This document shows, piece by piece, positions 9,501 through 17,500 of a DNA stretch of 28,046 nt; the first letter of the stretch is position 1; the number at the start of each line of letters is the position of its first letter. The translations under genes were made by a program, and so were the position numbers. Source of the stretch: Candidatus Altarchaeales archaeon (GTDB lineage: Archaea; Altiarchaeota; Altiarchaeia; IMC4; SCGC-AAA252-I15); the NCBI GenBank assembly GCA_014729705.1, contig WJJK01000357.1, forward strand, positions 1 to 28,046. Direction: 5' to 3'. The notes under the pieces were generated by a model. The model did not search any database. It worked only from the letters and a program-made list of their open reading frames with translations, and had not been told where the DNA came from.

Positions 9501-9558
9501 CTCCAAAGATAGGTTGCAGTCCCTTGAACGTACAGCCTCTCTCGGAGGGAGCCCCTAA
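3556..9558 (+). CDS. Tail tape measure protein
   Basis: A 2000-aa protein starting at ATG 3556 with AAGGGA (3542-3547) upstream. It overlaps the end of the chaperone fusion frame. The N-terminal ~470 residues are Gln/Ala/Arg-rich helix with a flexible QQQQQPASGTPATSAP linker (about residues 115-130). Residues ~480-780 match the tape-measure core (TP901-type minor tail domain): AFAEFEQQLTEVRKTASATE, LGQEIPIPAQELAQIAGVLG, later VAALGGAIRDLGVSPQVAG. Hydrophobic segments lie near residues 812-862, 934-954 and 997-1048. Residues ~1290-1560 and much of the C-terminus are coiled coil. In this family the protein fixes tail length and helps DNA cross the envelope. At about 1.5 angstrom per residue the predicted tail is near 300 nm (inference). 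No peptidase motif was noticed. Confidence 0.93.
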   Translation: MPVRNYKDIYTLQAQFPEAQAKRFAETLKKLSTAFKELKQATTGRSALSNLSRIFGSTAATNVSRYAQGIRQAAAAIDQVSARASAAVGSISSLRTELAALSSQDVTAEVSAAPQQQQQPASGTPATSAPELRDRAEAVERLGQSYLRLNSEALKFFSNEARVGNALQITSGAVNLLQQRLTTLTASQGQAASATSRITTATRNLNQELANSTNARFTNAQRARVTALLREQQARDRNRLVVEKTIAAYERENGTVGDLARVRRDLLRLVSRSGTEGEDLNKVLNERLRVIQQLNNAERTSAANRKAINREEALSARQQATAAVGRAFQAGTIRAQDTARAIRDVNAALKNYQGTAQDAAAVADRLTRQFIQQSETSRGLAQRTTRQRLQNENQITQELSKQVQQSKLISREDANVATVTKQIAREVAKGNIARRDGLRLVEQTVAAQRSLRDLGPEQTGFSQFAQLTLLAITTAKIEQSIRAVIDAFAEFEQQLTEVRKTASATEAQMSALGRELLTLGQEIPIPAQELAQIAGVLGQVGALEAAGKSVDAFAQSAREAVSLVAEVAIATDLTAEEAAKSFGQLRAVFANDIQRIRQQLTLLTGETADVTDALRAIFGVLNEVSNATVATVGDLSRFIQNFGGVASAAGVAVEEVAALGGAIRDLGVSPQVAGTALSRLFQEATRKAEVFAQTIGTSTEEWVDLFATDANEALLQFLEQLGQLSAAEQARTLTALAARQRLRNTIVKLAQATQQQADGQKTLRDRLAETTSLATNYNSIADEAAKFSQTWNASINRLQNAITSVGNALSPLLRLVAQFIDAFSGLVTFITNIDVFGSFATSLVAIGVVIVGLRLKFLLIKKTLDITSLSLRGIVDMLGLSSLGFIRQASATEKATLSFQRYNAVGHTVISTNQRVAQSQGLVGRSMGLLSANMGKIIGGISLLGITIGSFVDGPLGEWITGLSSAAFTLQLLSPLLGKVKTAIAGLSATLAGSGGALGALGAGLGKILSASGIALGALAAKAALVATAIAGVVAVSIQLAARLQDLVLQTNRYEESLEGVAARVGSGQGGFTDQIVFGFSSASDAVAHAAGSLAEYNERLRNSENLFAQFIGNSAILSELALDVVFYGFANGVREFAEEVRRANDALRATAEVTSGAVPSFLEALGLDQTQQNQIIEGVNSGLISVRQVLSSTRDELTAFVSDNEALITNSLKVREALEEAGESAEDVNEIFGEGAITAERLSEIIEDYGLNLNNVTDAQRNASESARENAIALEQAAKATKQARLENERLQSTLEEIASEDTISASVSDIEKLARNEFEENNDLIRTRIALTNGVAEKLESIKRTEQETSAELERRQDRIIRLEGTRDSLQRTIEERASTNIARDRARLQRIKDILASERSVVTSLEEQNQAYAEQEQRVTRLAEVAEANLRRRELQAEAAAAEVELTRRREVAQATEKALQDILESNADLRVKTEEGTSRKLLRVQEEYYAKIKEINDLRIEDSEKAAEILVALEQNHRLRILQVLQESAADRIKARQDAVDEEKKALNEQQKIIEKGFSAATKEANRQIKSMEKQIVSSSKALDTFNDSFQSIFRDLGDPFANLAQGITEAADAARSLVAAAAKTGDLVRVQAALEAGAEAIERAAFNAGRELARIGDERRRINEEAAQLTAIDQQGLREFRDAYQKNLADANITEIERGRRAELLRQRAGEVLGEDAADLAGELADTLDNERQLKAILDQTDLQRQLVALTKEQTSDLKEFAKSATEIVEDEDPQIPAKLDELILATKSQTPAAQRLAALVEQQQAILDRIATAQEEEGEAEAPQTLGDVEEQVRQLESIREKRQQLIEKEEALAGATDKITENFRKAEESLPAFLDAIDRTAAMLSDVLGESFRADRFRTAAADMAHSERSFREQATRNREEAARTNAAAAELTSEDATYAREQLLRENDGFLKFLVEQERKRIKADRELTQSLRDSKDRLQSLERTASLGGSP

Positions 9559-10349
9559 TGCCCGTGTCTCTATGCACCTTCACCCTCTCCGATGAAGGGG
9601 ACGTGTTCAACCTCGGAACTGAGGATTGTTACGTGTCTTCTCGTTACGAACCGGGACGGACTATTTACACCGTTCAAAGTTATTACGTGAATAGAGAGGG
9701 CAATCGTTTCTACATCGACGGAACAGCAAGGGGAGCAGCGGAGAAGTACGTATCCGATCTAGCGAAGTCTCTTGGAGCCAGAGAACTCGTATCAATGCAG
9801 GGACCGGACGGGGACATGTATGTTCCAGATTCAGAAGGCAAGTCAGGGACACTTGCCAATCCTTACACGGAACTTTCCGTCAGCGGTGCTTTCTGCACGG
9901 CTGTTGAGCATGACGATCAAGGCGGGCGGTACTACGGGGTTATCTTTACGTTTGAGAAACCGGATTACGACGTATCCGATGTTCCTTCTGGTGCCATTTT
10001 ATCCTACAAGGACATCGACCTCGGTAACCTGCCTGGATACATTGAGGCTATTCCTGGTCCTAACTTCGTTACGTACACTGCTTCGGCTCCGTATCGGGGA
10101 AACGATATAGCTTCGTACCCCACGTCTCTGGCAGACGACGTAGGGTTCTTGCCTATCCACACCGCAGACATCGTTCGTGGTGACATCGGCAGCCTGGGGG
10201 TTGTGAAAACATGGAACGCCGAATCAGGCGTACTCCGGTGGGGGAATAAAGGGTTCAATGAGCCTGACTTGTACCTGTCTGATATGAATGTCGCCAGAGA
10301 GGGCGCGGGCCTTATTGTAATCACCATGGACTTCGTTAAGGGTAGGTAA
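9558..10349 (+). CDS. Putative distal tail protein
   Basis: A 263-aa beta-rich protein starting at ATG 9558, which overlaps the tape-measure stop (TAATG), with GGAGGGA at 9544-9550. It is the first gene after the tape measure, where siphoviruses of Gram-positive hosts place the distal tail (Dit) protein, a hexameric ring joining the tube to the hub. Seen in it: an N-terminal strand set (SLCTFTLSDEGDVFNLG), a central VSGAFCTAVEHDD, and a closing IVITMDFVKGR. I do not recognise a diagnostic Dit motif, so position is the main argument. It could instead be another baseplate ring protein. Confidence 0.5.
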   Translation: MPVSLCTFTLSDEGDVFNLGTEDCYVSSRYEPGRTIYTVQSYYVNREGNRFYIDGTARGAAEKYVSDLAKSLGARELVSMQGPDGDMYVPDSEGKSGTLANPYTELSVSGAFCTAVEHDDQGGRYYGVIFTFEKPDYDVSDVPSGAILSYKDIDLGNLPGYIEAIPGPNFVTYTASAPYRGNDIASYPTSLADDVGFLPIHTADIVRGDIGSLGVVKTWNAESGVLRWGNKGFNEPDLYLSDMNVAREGAGLIVITMDFVKGR

Positions 10350-12694
10350 TGGCTGTCCACACTATTCCTGATGAAATCGGCCTTCGCGTAGACTCTCTTC
10401 GTGTCTATGCAAGCAAGAGCGGTGACGCCTCGGTTGAGTACGCCCCCGATCTAGCGGCTGAGGTCACCCTGGATACAGACGATATTATTATCGTCAAGGG
10501 CAACACACGGACGCTTTACAAGTGCATCATCCAGCAGATCAGATTCAACTTCAATCAGGAGACCTCTTCACCAGAATGCACGGGGATCGAGGATACGATC
10601 AACACGATTCCATGGGAAGCTGTCAACGACTACTATAACGTAACGGACTTGCCGTGCCTAGACCTTCGCAATACCGAGAAGACCATTCAGGACTTCTTTG
10701 ACGAAGAATTCGTGGATCCAGTTGACACATGGTTTACTGAGGTTGAAATCGGATCAGGTATCGGGGCTCTTTTGCTCCCTGAGTTGGAAACGAAGGGGAA
10801 AGGATTCTTCGACATTCTCAAAGCCATACTAGCTCCTTACCCGCATATCAGATGGGCTATAGAGTACGACGACACGGAGGGGATGTTTCCTCTTGGGAAA
10901 TTGGTCATTTATGATGCTACGGTAGGACGTGATGAGCATACCGTAACCATCGGCACTGACGCAGTCGATTTCCAGCTCACCAAGGATATTTTCGACTGCG
11001 CTCAGAATGTCCACCTGTACGGATACGGGGATTTTCTTGAGAAGCTGGAAGTAGGTGTTCCTGCGTGGCAGAAAGAGTGCATCATCACGAGACAGAATGT
11101 AGGGATCAAAGGCCCGCAGACCCCAGACGATAACATCAGTATAGGATTTGAGGATGATGAGTTTTTCTTGGACCTTCATCTTTACGCCAATGATGCTCCG
11201 TGGTTCGACGCTGCTGACCAGGGAGCCTTCGGAGGCGGTGGCATTTTCGGAGACGCCAGACAGATGCGTCTTTGGCCTGGAGGAGACATTGCATATAATG
11301 TAGAGACGGGCGAAGTTCGGTTCCTCTTTGCTGACGATGAAGAAGGAAGCGACGATGCTAAGTGGTGGTGGGTCAACAACGAAGACGGAACTGTCTATCC
11401 TCCAGACCACTTTGAGGCCAGGCCAGGGCAACCAGTTCATCCAGCGTTTATTCCCGGTATAATTCGCAGACCTATCGGATACAGAAACTCCCATCTGAAT
11501 GAGGACATTCGGTGGTGGGCTGAGTACAAGACATTTACGGAAGAAGCCTTCCGTATGTATAGGGTGTCTGAGCCTATTTCGGACTTCCGCATACGTGAAC
11601 TTGATTACCAAGATCAGGTAAGCGGGGAAGAGACGAAGTCCTTCAGAGTGGAGGATGAGAGCCTGGAAGTATTCCGTCCTGCAAATACTATTTCCAGATA
11701 TGAGGATTTTGAGGAAGAGTACGACCCTGTTGACTACGACTCATACAATGAGGTTCTTTTCCCAGGAGGAACTGCCGCTGAGGTAAAGCCGTGGTATGCC
11801 TCGGGTGACGGAACCATCAAGGTAGGCGCGTACACACCAGTCGGAGGCGGGTTCAACCTTCCCACCTATCAAATCCCGATGCTCAAGCCTCAGACCTACA
11901 GCACGGATAGTTTGTCCCTGGCATTCTCCGTTCTAGTTGGCTTCTGGAAAGAACTGGAGTCTGATGTTTCATTTGAGGAAGGAACTAACTGTATTGTGAC
12001 CAGCAAAAGGCAATTGGCCGCGTACCCTCAGTGGAACGATCAGCCAGTGAAGACTTACGAAGAGGTAACCATTGGCGCTGCCCTGTCTGGTGTCGATGCA
12101 GGAGTTATCGCGAGCACCCTTCGCATTGATAGCCGCATTGTTCTCTACACGTGGCCTGTTCTCGTTCACTACACTGCATGGAGAGAGGCGAAGGAGGACC
12201 GCACAACTCCCTACGGTCTTAACAAGCACGTTAACAACCATATGAAGTCGGCATTCATTTATCGTGATGGTGTATTTATGGACCGCTCGGTTGAGGAGCC
12301 AGAGCCGGTTACGGTGTTTGACAACATTTCCCAACCGGGCGGTCCTTTTATTAAGGCAGCCGACATGCTCGAAGAGTATTACGGAGAGATAAACTGGAAA
12401 GGAACAATCAGAGTACACGTAGAAAAGGGACAAGACGGATGGGTAGTACCCTATAAAGTAGGGGACACGGTCGTTCTTGCAGGAGAAGTCCCGCCAGAAC
12501 TCACGGATTTCAGAGGGCTCGTCAATGGAGTAGACTTGTCTTCTCTGGATAACGGAATAGTGTCTCTCTCGTTCGGTAAGCACGTACCGGCGAGAAACCC
12601 CTTTGCCCCAGCAGAACAACTAGGTGTTTCTCTCGACATCGAGGGTTTTGGTGACACCGATCCTCTCAATCCAGCCGTTACGAGGGTAAAATGA
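10349..12694 (+). CDS. Putative baseplate hub / tail-associated protein (ReqiPepy6 Gp37-like type)
   Basis: A 781-aa protein with AAGGG at 10338-10342 before ATG 10349 (TAATG overlap). The first ~240 residues look like the trimeric hub fold: a strand region with DDIIIVKGNTRTLYKCII, then GFFDILKAILAPYPHIRWAI (about residues 152-171), KLVIYDATVGRDE and IFDCAQNVHLYGYGD. This arrangement is reminiscent of Gp37-like hub proteins of actinobacterial phages. A Gly-rich insertion (GAFGGGGIFG, near residue 293) and a Trp-rich segment (KWWWVNNEDG) follow. The last ~80 residues (VVPYKVGDTVVLAGEVPPEL and a strand pair) resemble an OB-type end domain. No peptidoglycan hydrolase motif was seen. The hub role is inference from order and fold pattern. 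Confidence 0.6.
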   Translation: MAVHTIPDEIGLRVDSLRVYASKSGDASVEYAPDLAAEVTLDTDDIIIVKGNTRTLYKCIIQQIRFNFNQETSSPECTGIEDTINTIPWEAVNDYYNVTDLPCLDLRNTEKTIQDFFDEEFVDPVDTWFTEVEIGSGIGALLLPELETKGKGFFDILKAILAPYPHIRWAIEYDDTEGMFPLGKLVIYDATVGRDEHTVTIGTDAVDFQLTKDIFDCAQNVHLYGYGDFLEKLEVGVPAWQKECIITRQNVGIKGPQTPDDNISIGFEDDEFFLDLHLYANDAPWFDAADQGAFGGGGIFGDARQMRLWPGGDIAYNVETGEVRFLFADDEEGSDDAKWWWVNNEDGTVYPPDHFEARPGQPVHPAFIPGIIRRPIGYRNSHLNEDIRWWAEYKTFTEEAFRMYRVSEPISDFRIRELDYQDQVSGEETKSFRVEDESLEVFRPANTISRYEDFEEEYDPVDYDSYNEVLFPGGTAAEVKPWYASGDGTIKVGAYTPVGGGFNLPTYQIPMLKPQTYSTDSLSLAFSVLVGFWKELESDVSFEEGTNCIVTSKRQLAAYPQWNDQPVKTYEEVTIGAALSGVDAGVIASTLRIDSRIVLYTWPVLVHYTAWREAKEDRTTPYGLNKHVNNHMKSAFIYRDGVFMDRSVEEPEPVTVFDNISQPGGPFIKAADMLEEYYGEINWKGTIRVHVEKGQDGWVVPYKVGDTVVLAGEVPPELTDFRGLVNGVDLSSLDNGIVSLSFGKHVPARNPFAPAEQLGVSLDIEGFGDTDPLNPAVTRVK

Positions 12695-14544
12695 GCAGGA
12701 AAAGAGAACCGAGAATTCGGCGTCTGAACGAAGGAGGTATTCTTCGTCAGCGCAACACTGTTAAGGTTCGGGCAAAGAAGGAAGATGCCAGATTCAACAC
12801 CAAGGTTATCGGTCACGGTAATTTCATTACGGGACTTGAATTCGATGATACCCGTAACTTGCTCACAATTACCAAGTCACAGAATGCAAACAACGCCTCC
12901 CTCGATTCCGTTCGTGCGGCAGCCGTTCAGGGCACTCTTTCAAAGGTTGATGACATTCCCGAGGTCGATTCGTGGTTCGATGATGGTACCGGATCTACTG
13001 ATAGAATGCTTCCTATCGGTTACGCTCACGGGGACCCTCTCCCTTCTCTACCTGCGGGACTGTCTTGGGTCAGACTCAATGAAGGGTCTATGCGTGCGGG
13101 ATTGTTCTCTTGGGATGCTGACGTAGACGAAGCTGATTTGGTAAGAACTGATGAACTCAAGTCAAAGTCTGCCAACCCATTCAGGGCAGAAGCTATTCTG
13201 GATGACGATGACAACCTAACTATCATAAAGGTATACTACGACCAACCTATCGAACTAGCGGAAAACCTCAACGCGAACGCACTTGCCAAACTCATTCGAT
13301 TCAATACGGACATGGGTTCTGTTCATGCCATTTCAGTCTCCGTAGAAGACAACATCCTGGCTATTGGCCTAGACCGTCAAATCGACATACGCGAGAACAT
13401 TTACGTTCAGGTGATGAAGGGTGTTCTTTCAAGTAGTGCGGACAGCAACATGGTCCCTGTGGTAGGCAGGGGTGCTCGTTTCTGCTACGTTGTTGTGGTT
13501 AATCGCCAGAGAGCGGGTAGAGACTTATCCGAAGACGAAGGAGTAGTCCTGTCCAGTGTCCAACGAGTGAAGGACACCAACAATAACACGTATCCCGTAT
13601 ACGATATAGCTCCTCTAGGCGGGGAAGGTGGAGGCGGTACCACTTTCGCCTTGGGTAAGGTTATAGGCGGCAATTCTCATCCTTTGGACGACTCTGAAAA
13701 CCAGTCTTATCCGGCTCAAAAGAATAACTCATTTCCTTTACCTTATCTTACTGGAGACGGGGAGGCGTTGAACGTCCTTCCAGAGGTTGAGAATTGGGAT
13801 GAGCTTACCCTTCCCGACACGTATCAGATTGGCGATACTCTTCCAGGTACTCCCCTTCCTGCGGGTCTGTGCTACGTGCAGCTTGCTCGTCCGTACTCCC
13901 TTTTGGGATCTTCTTGGGATTCGGCCGTGTCTCTTGCCCCTGAGTCGTCAGACTCCGCTCTTACGTTGCAGAAGGCTGGGGTTGATGCAAGAGAAGGCTT
14001 AGACTTAATAATTCTTACGTTTAATAAAGGTGGATTCTATTTTATTGACGACGTGGGTAGTTCGTCGTTTGATGTTACTGTTACTGACCAAGACGGTAAC
14101 GATGTATCAAATGATTTTGCCGTGCAAGATTTTGAGATTGACGGTAGAACCGTCGTTCTTCGATTGTCGTCTGTTCTTGATCCAGACGAGCACTCGGTTC
14201 AAATATCTATTTCGGAGATTGTTGCTATCGCTGCTGATGAGGAGGAGGGAACAGAGGCAGAAACCAACACGCCAGAAACTGGCTTCTCCGTGTCCTATAT
14301 TGGTGACAAGTATACTATGGTCTTTGCTTTGAATCGTCAGGCAGATCAGATGTTCACTTTCGGCACTCTGGTTCTTCTGAATGCGTCCGCTATAAGCGTC
14401 ACGGATGAGAACGGTGTTTCTCGTCAGGTTGTGGACATAGTTGGTCCTGTATCTACTGCTCAGGTGCATGATCATGCAGACTTCACCTCAAGCGGTCTTG
14501 GTCGTTCTAGTATTTCGGTTTCGTATCCCATGGGTACTCCATAG
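12691..14544 (+). CDS. Tail/baseplate protein with internal duplication (617 aa)
   Basis: ATG 12691 overlaps the preceding TGA, with GAGGG at 12682-12686. After a basic N-terminus (MSRKREPRIRRLNEGG) the protein contains two copies of a three-part unit. Copy 1 spans about residues 90-310 and copy 2 about 363-586. Each has (a) PEV[DE]xW, G[DxT]xLPxxPAGLxxVxL and a SWD end; (b) a beta sandwich-like stretch; (c) a strand with [VF]xxNRQ, then [VT]LVLLN/VVLSS, and V-x-D-I. A Gly-rich hinge (GGEGGGGTT, 310-318) separates them. Poor codon bias and place among large fibre genes suggest a minor structural protein. No named family is recognised. It may be an adaptor linking hub and fibres. Confidence 0.6.
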   Translation: MSRKREPRIRRLNEGGILRQRNTVKVRAKKEDARFNTKVIGHGNFITGLEFDDTRNLLTITKSQNANNASLDSVRAAAVQGTLSKVDDIPEVDSWFDDGTGSTDRMLPIGYAHGDPLPSLPAGLSWVRLNEGSMRAGLFSWDADVDEADLVRTDELKSKSANPFRAEAILDDDDNLTIIKVYYDQPIELAENLNANALAKLIRFNTDMGSVHAISVSVEDNILAIGLDRQIDIRENIYVQVMKGVLSSSADSNMVPVVGRGARFCYVVVVNRQRAGRDLSEDEGVVLSSVQRVKDTNNNTYPVYDIAPLGGEGGGGTTFALGKVIGGNSHPLDDSENQSYPAQKNNSFPLPYLTGDGEALNVLPEVENWDELTLPDTYQIGDTLPGTPLPAGLCYVQLARPYSLLGSSWDSAVSLAPESSDSALTLQKAGVDAREGLDLIILTFNKGGFYFIDDVGSSSFDVTVTDQDGNDVSNDFAVQDFEIDGRTVVLRLSSVLDPDEHSVQISISEIVAIAADEEEGTEAETNTPETGFSVSYIGDKYTMVFALNRQADQMFTFGTLVLLNASAISVTDENGVSRQVVDIVGPVSTAQVHDHADFTSSGLGRSSISVSYPMGTP

Positions 14545-17500
14545 TGACTGCTAACCCCGCGTACCGTTGGTTCTTCGACTTTTATACTCCGCTTAGGATC
14601 CCCTTTGCGGATGTCGATCTCAACGTGTCTGACCCGGAGAAACTATATCGTAAAATAGATGATGCAGATACGGAAGAATCATTCGTCACCTTCCTCAAGC
14701 ATGAGCGAGAGGTGTTCAAGAAGTTCTGCACGGTTCTTGCGGGAAAAGATGATCACCGTTGTTGCTGGGGACGCTATTCGCAAAGACGGCTTCGTAAGAA
14801 GTATGCGGATGTATTCGGTAACAATCAAATACTTGATGAACTGATCCCTGGGCCTTTTGGACCATCGAGCACCGCAGGCTTACAGGATTACTCGGGGGAG
14901 ACGTATACCTTTTATCTTGAGCCTATGGAGATAGCCTTCCAGGAAAGAGACGGAGCTACGATTGATCGCTCAGTTCCATCGTATAAGGCCGGCGGATTCT
15001 TGGATATGACTTTCTATTCAGGCATCCATATTTCCGTCAAGGCACCTGACGCTATATACCAGAACATAGTGGCTAAACAATATCTTTACGTGTACGAGAC
15101 AGGAAGAAAGAGGACGTCTAAGGTACTTCCTGCTCGACGCATTGATACTTCTATCTTCCAGGTTAAACAACCTGGACAGTACAAGTTTTTTTCACCCTCT
15201 GGATTTTATTCATACTTGGATGCGGAGAGCTACTATCTTTTAGGTTCTATCGCCTCTTATACGTTAAAGGACCCAGAGGCCACGTATACGGATGTTCTTG
15301 TTCGTATAGAAAATAACGCAGGATTTAAGGTCATACAATGGAAAGACGACAAGCACCCAAAGGGCCTTGACCTCTCTGGCGTGTCTTTTGTCTTTCATTA
15401 TCAGTACGGCATTACGTTAAATATGACTATCAAAGAAATGATGGTCACGGATCACTACATAGACATAATTTTGGACAACGTCAACAAGGCATTCTTCGGA
15501 GCGTCGTATCAGCCCTTGGGTTCTCCTGCGCTCCTGGCTGTGGAGTTCAGAGTCGTAGATAACGTAAATGAGTTTGTGTGGGACAAACTTCCTGTTGCTG
15601 CTTCGGCCTACCCTCAATACGGGATAAAAGAGGGAGAAGCGGTACACCAAGATCGGGTGCCTTCAGAAGTCGTTGTTAATTACCGCTATACTGCTCTTGA
15701 AGAGGGCGATTCCTTTTTAATAACGCAAAAGGAAGAGTCAGGAACCCCCACGTTGCAAGCAGGTGAAGAAAAGGTTCTTACTTGGGATTATATGGTATAC
15801 ACTATTTCTGGTGTATCAAATCAAGAGTCGGCAACTACATATGCGATGCTGGCTCGGACAGATACAGGGGACTCAGGTGGTCAGGAGGGCATTCAGTTTG
15901 ACAAGTCCTTCCTTGGGTTTGTAAATCAGCTCCCCTTGAATTCGGTCTATCGATTTGATACGTATCAAAATGTTTATGATTTTATGTCTAAGGTTAATCT
16001 GGAGAATACTCGCTTTGTCGATCTCCACAATGTACTAGGCGATGACGCTATTCTTCGTAGATTCCCATTTAATCAGGCCAAGCATATTTCTTGGTTTGAC
16101 ATTATCATGCTTAGGCTCCTTGTGGTTCCAGATGATAGGGAAGAGGCCCCATGTTGTTTTGTTGTTCGCAATAACCGTATGGAATGGCATGATCCGTTTC
16201 AGGCGGGACTAGATAATGAGTATAGTGACAGGTCTCTCATTTGTTCCCACGTCCCCAAGCTCCTTGGAGATGATGTAATTGGTGATCGTCCCCTTGTAGG
16301 AGTATCAGGCGGTTACTACGGGTTTGCGGCTTTGTCTTCACCAGATGCCAGGGGCGCAGTCGTAAGAGTAGATCCGAATAGAACAGGAGGCATAGGATCT
16401 GGCGTAGTCACAGGCTCTCGTATATGCCAAGGGTTCCAATATCAATGGGGATTACGTCTGTATTACAACTACGTAATGCCGTATGACGAGGTATACCCGT
16501 CTAGCAATGTAGTGGGTAATCCTCCTATCTACTATTCTAAAGGTTATGGGTTCGTTGCAGCCGTGGAAAACGGCTATGGAACTCCCGCTGATGTAGTTGT
16601 TCCTGCCGATGTCTCTGAGTCTCAGATACACAGGATACCAGGTACAGGGACTGAAGGCGGGGATAAAAAGCTAGAAGAATGGCGCGATAATAGTGTTAGT
16701 CCTTATGAGGACCACCATTTGTACGGCCCCGTACATCCGCTGCGTTTTGGAGACTACTACGTGGATATTGTTGGTGGTGTGCCTTCGCGTAGTTATTTTT
16801 ATCGTCAAAACACCTCTTTCTGCAAGGGCAGACCTGAACTCCTATTTGGAATGGGTGAGAGTGCCATATCCACACCTCTCATTTTTACCAAGTCTCTTTT
16901 AGGCGCAGGAGGTTGCTCCGAACAGGTTACCATGGGGGAATGGGAGATGATGCTGGCTGTTCCCCCGGAAGAATACTTCAGAAACTACCAAACGCCACGT
17001 AAGGTCGTGGTAAAGATGACAGGTTCGTATCAGCATTGGAAATGCTATTATCGTCCTGCTTCAACTACTGACCCTAATACTCTTTTACAGGGACACAGTG
17101 ACCATAGGTTCACCGAGTATAGGCTTGTGGAACTTACTCCTTTCGTTCCAGTAGTAGTAAAGGCTAGCTGGTCTCGCTCCGTATGGAGGAATTGTTATTT
17201 TTCCTGCGATAATATAGGAGACACTCAGGAATATGACGAGTTCTCCTCCCAGGATATTACTTCGTCTATATTCGACGGGCCTGAGGTTAGCATGCCTGGA
17301 TCTGGTCCTACGTATTCTCTTTCACAGCAGACGTATAATGCACCAGGACAAGATCCGTGGTATGACTCTTTTGAGGATACGGATGATTTTATCAACATCT
17401 TTGAAACGGAACCAGCTACGTTCTTCTACCAGAATGTAGGAAGCCGTCTCCTTAAAAATGAGGACGTCACTCATTTCAGTGTCCCGGACCAAGGCCCTCT

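Noticed and set aside
10829..11611. 260-aa minus-strand ORF opposite the hub gene
   Set aside because: No ribosome site, opposite the coding frame of a well-supported gene, and a product of shadow composition.
15186..15192. Run of seven T in the 1321-aa gene as a slippery site
   Set aside because: It is out of phase with an X XXY YYZ heptamer in the reading frame, and the alternate frame does not open a sensible extension.
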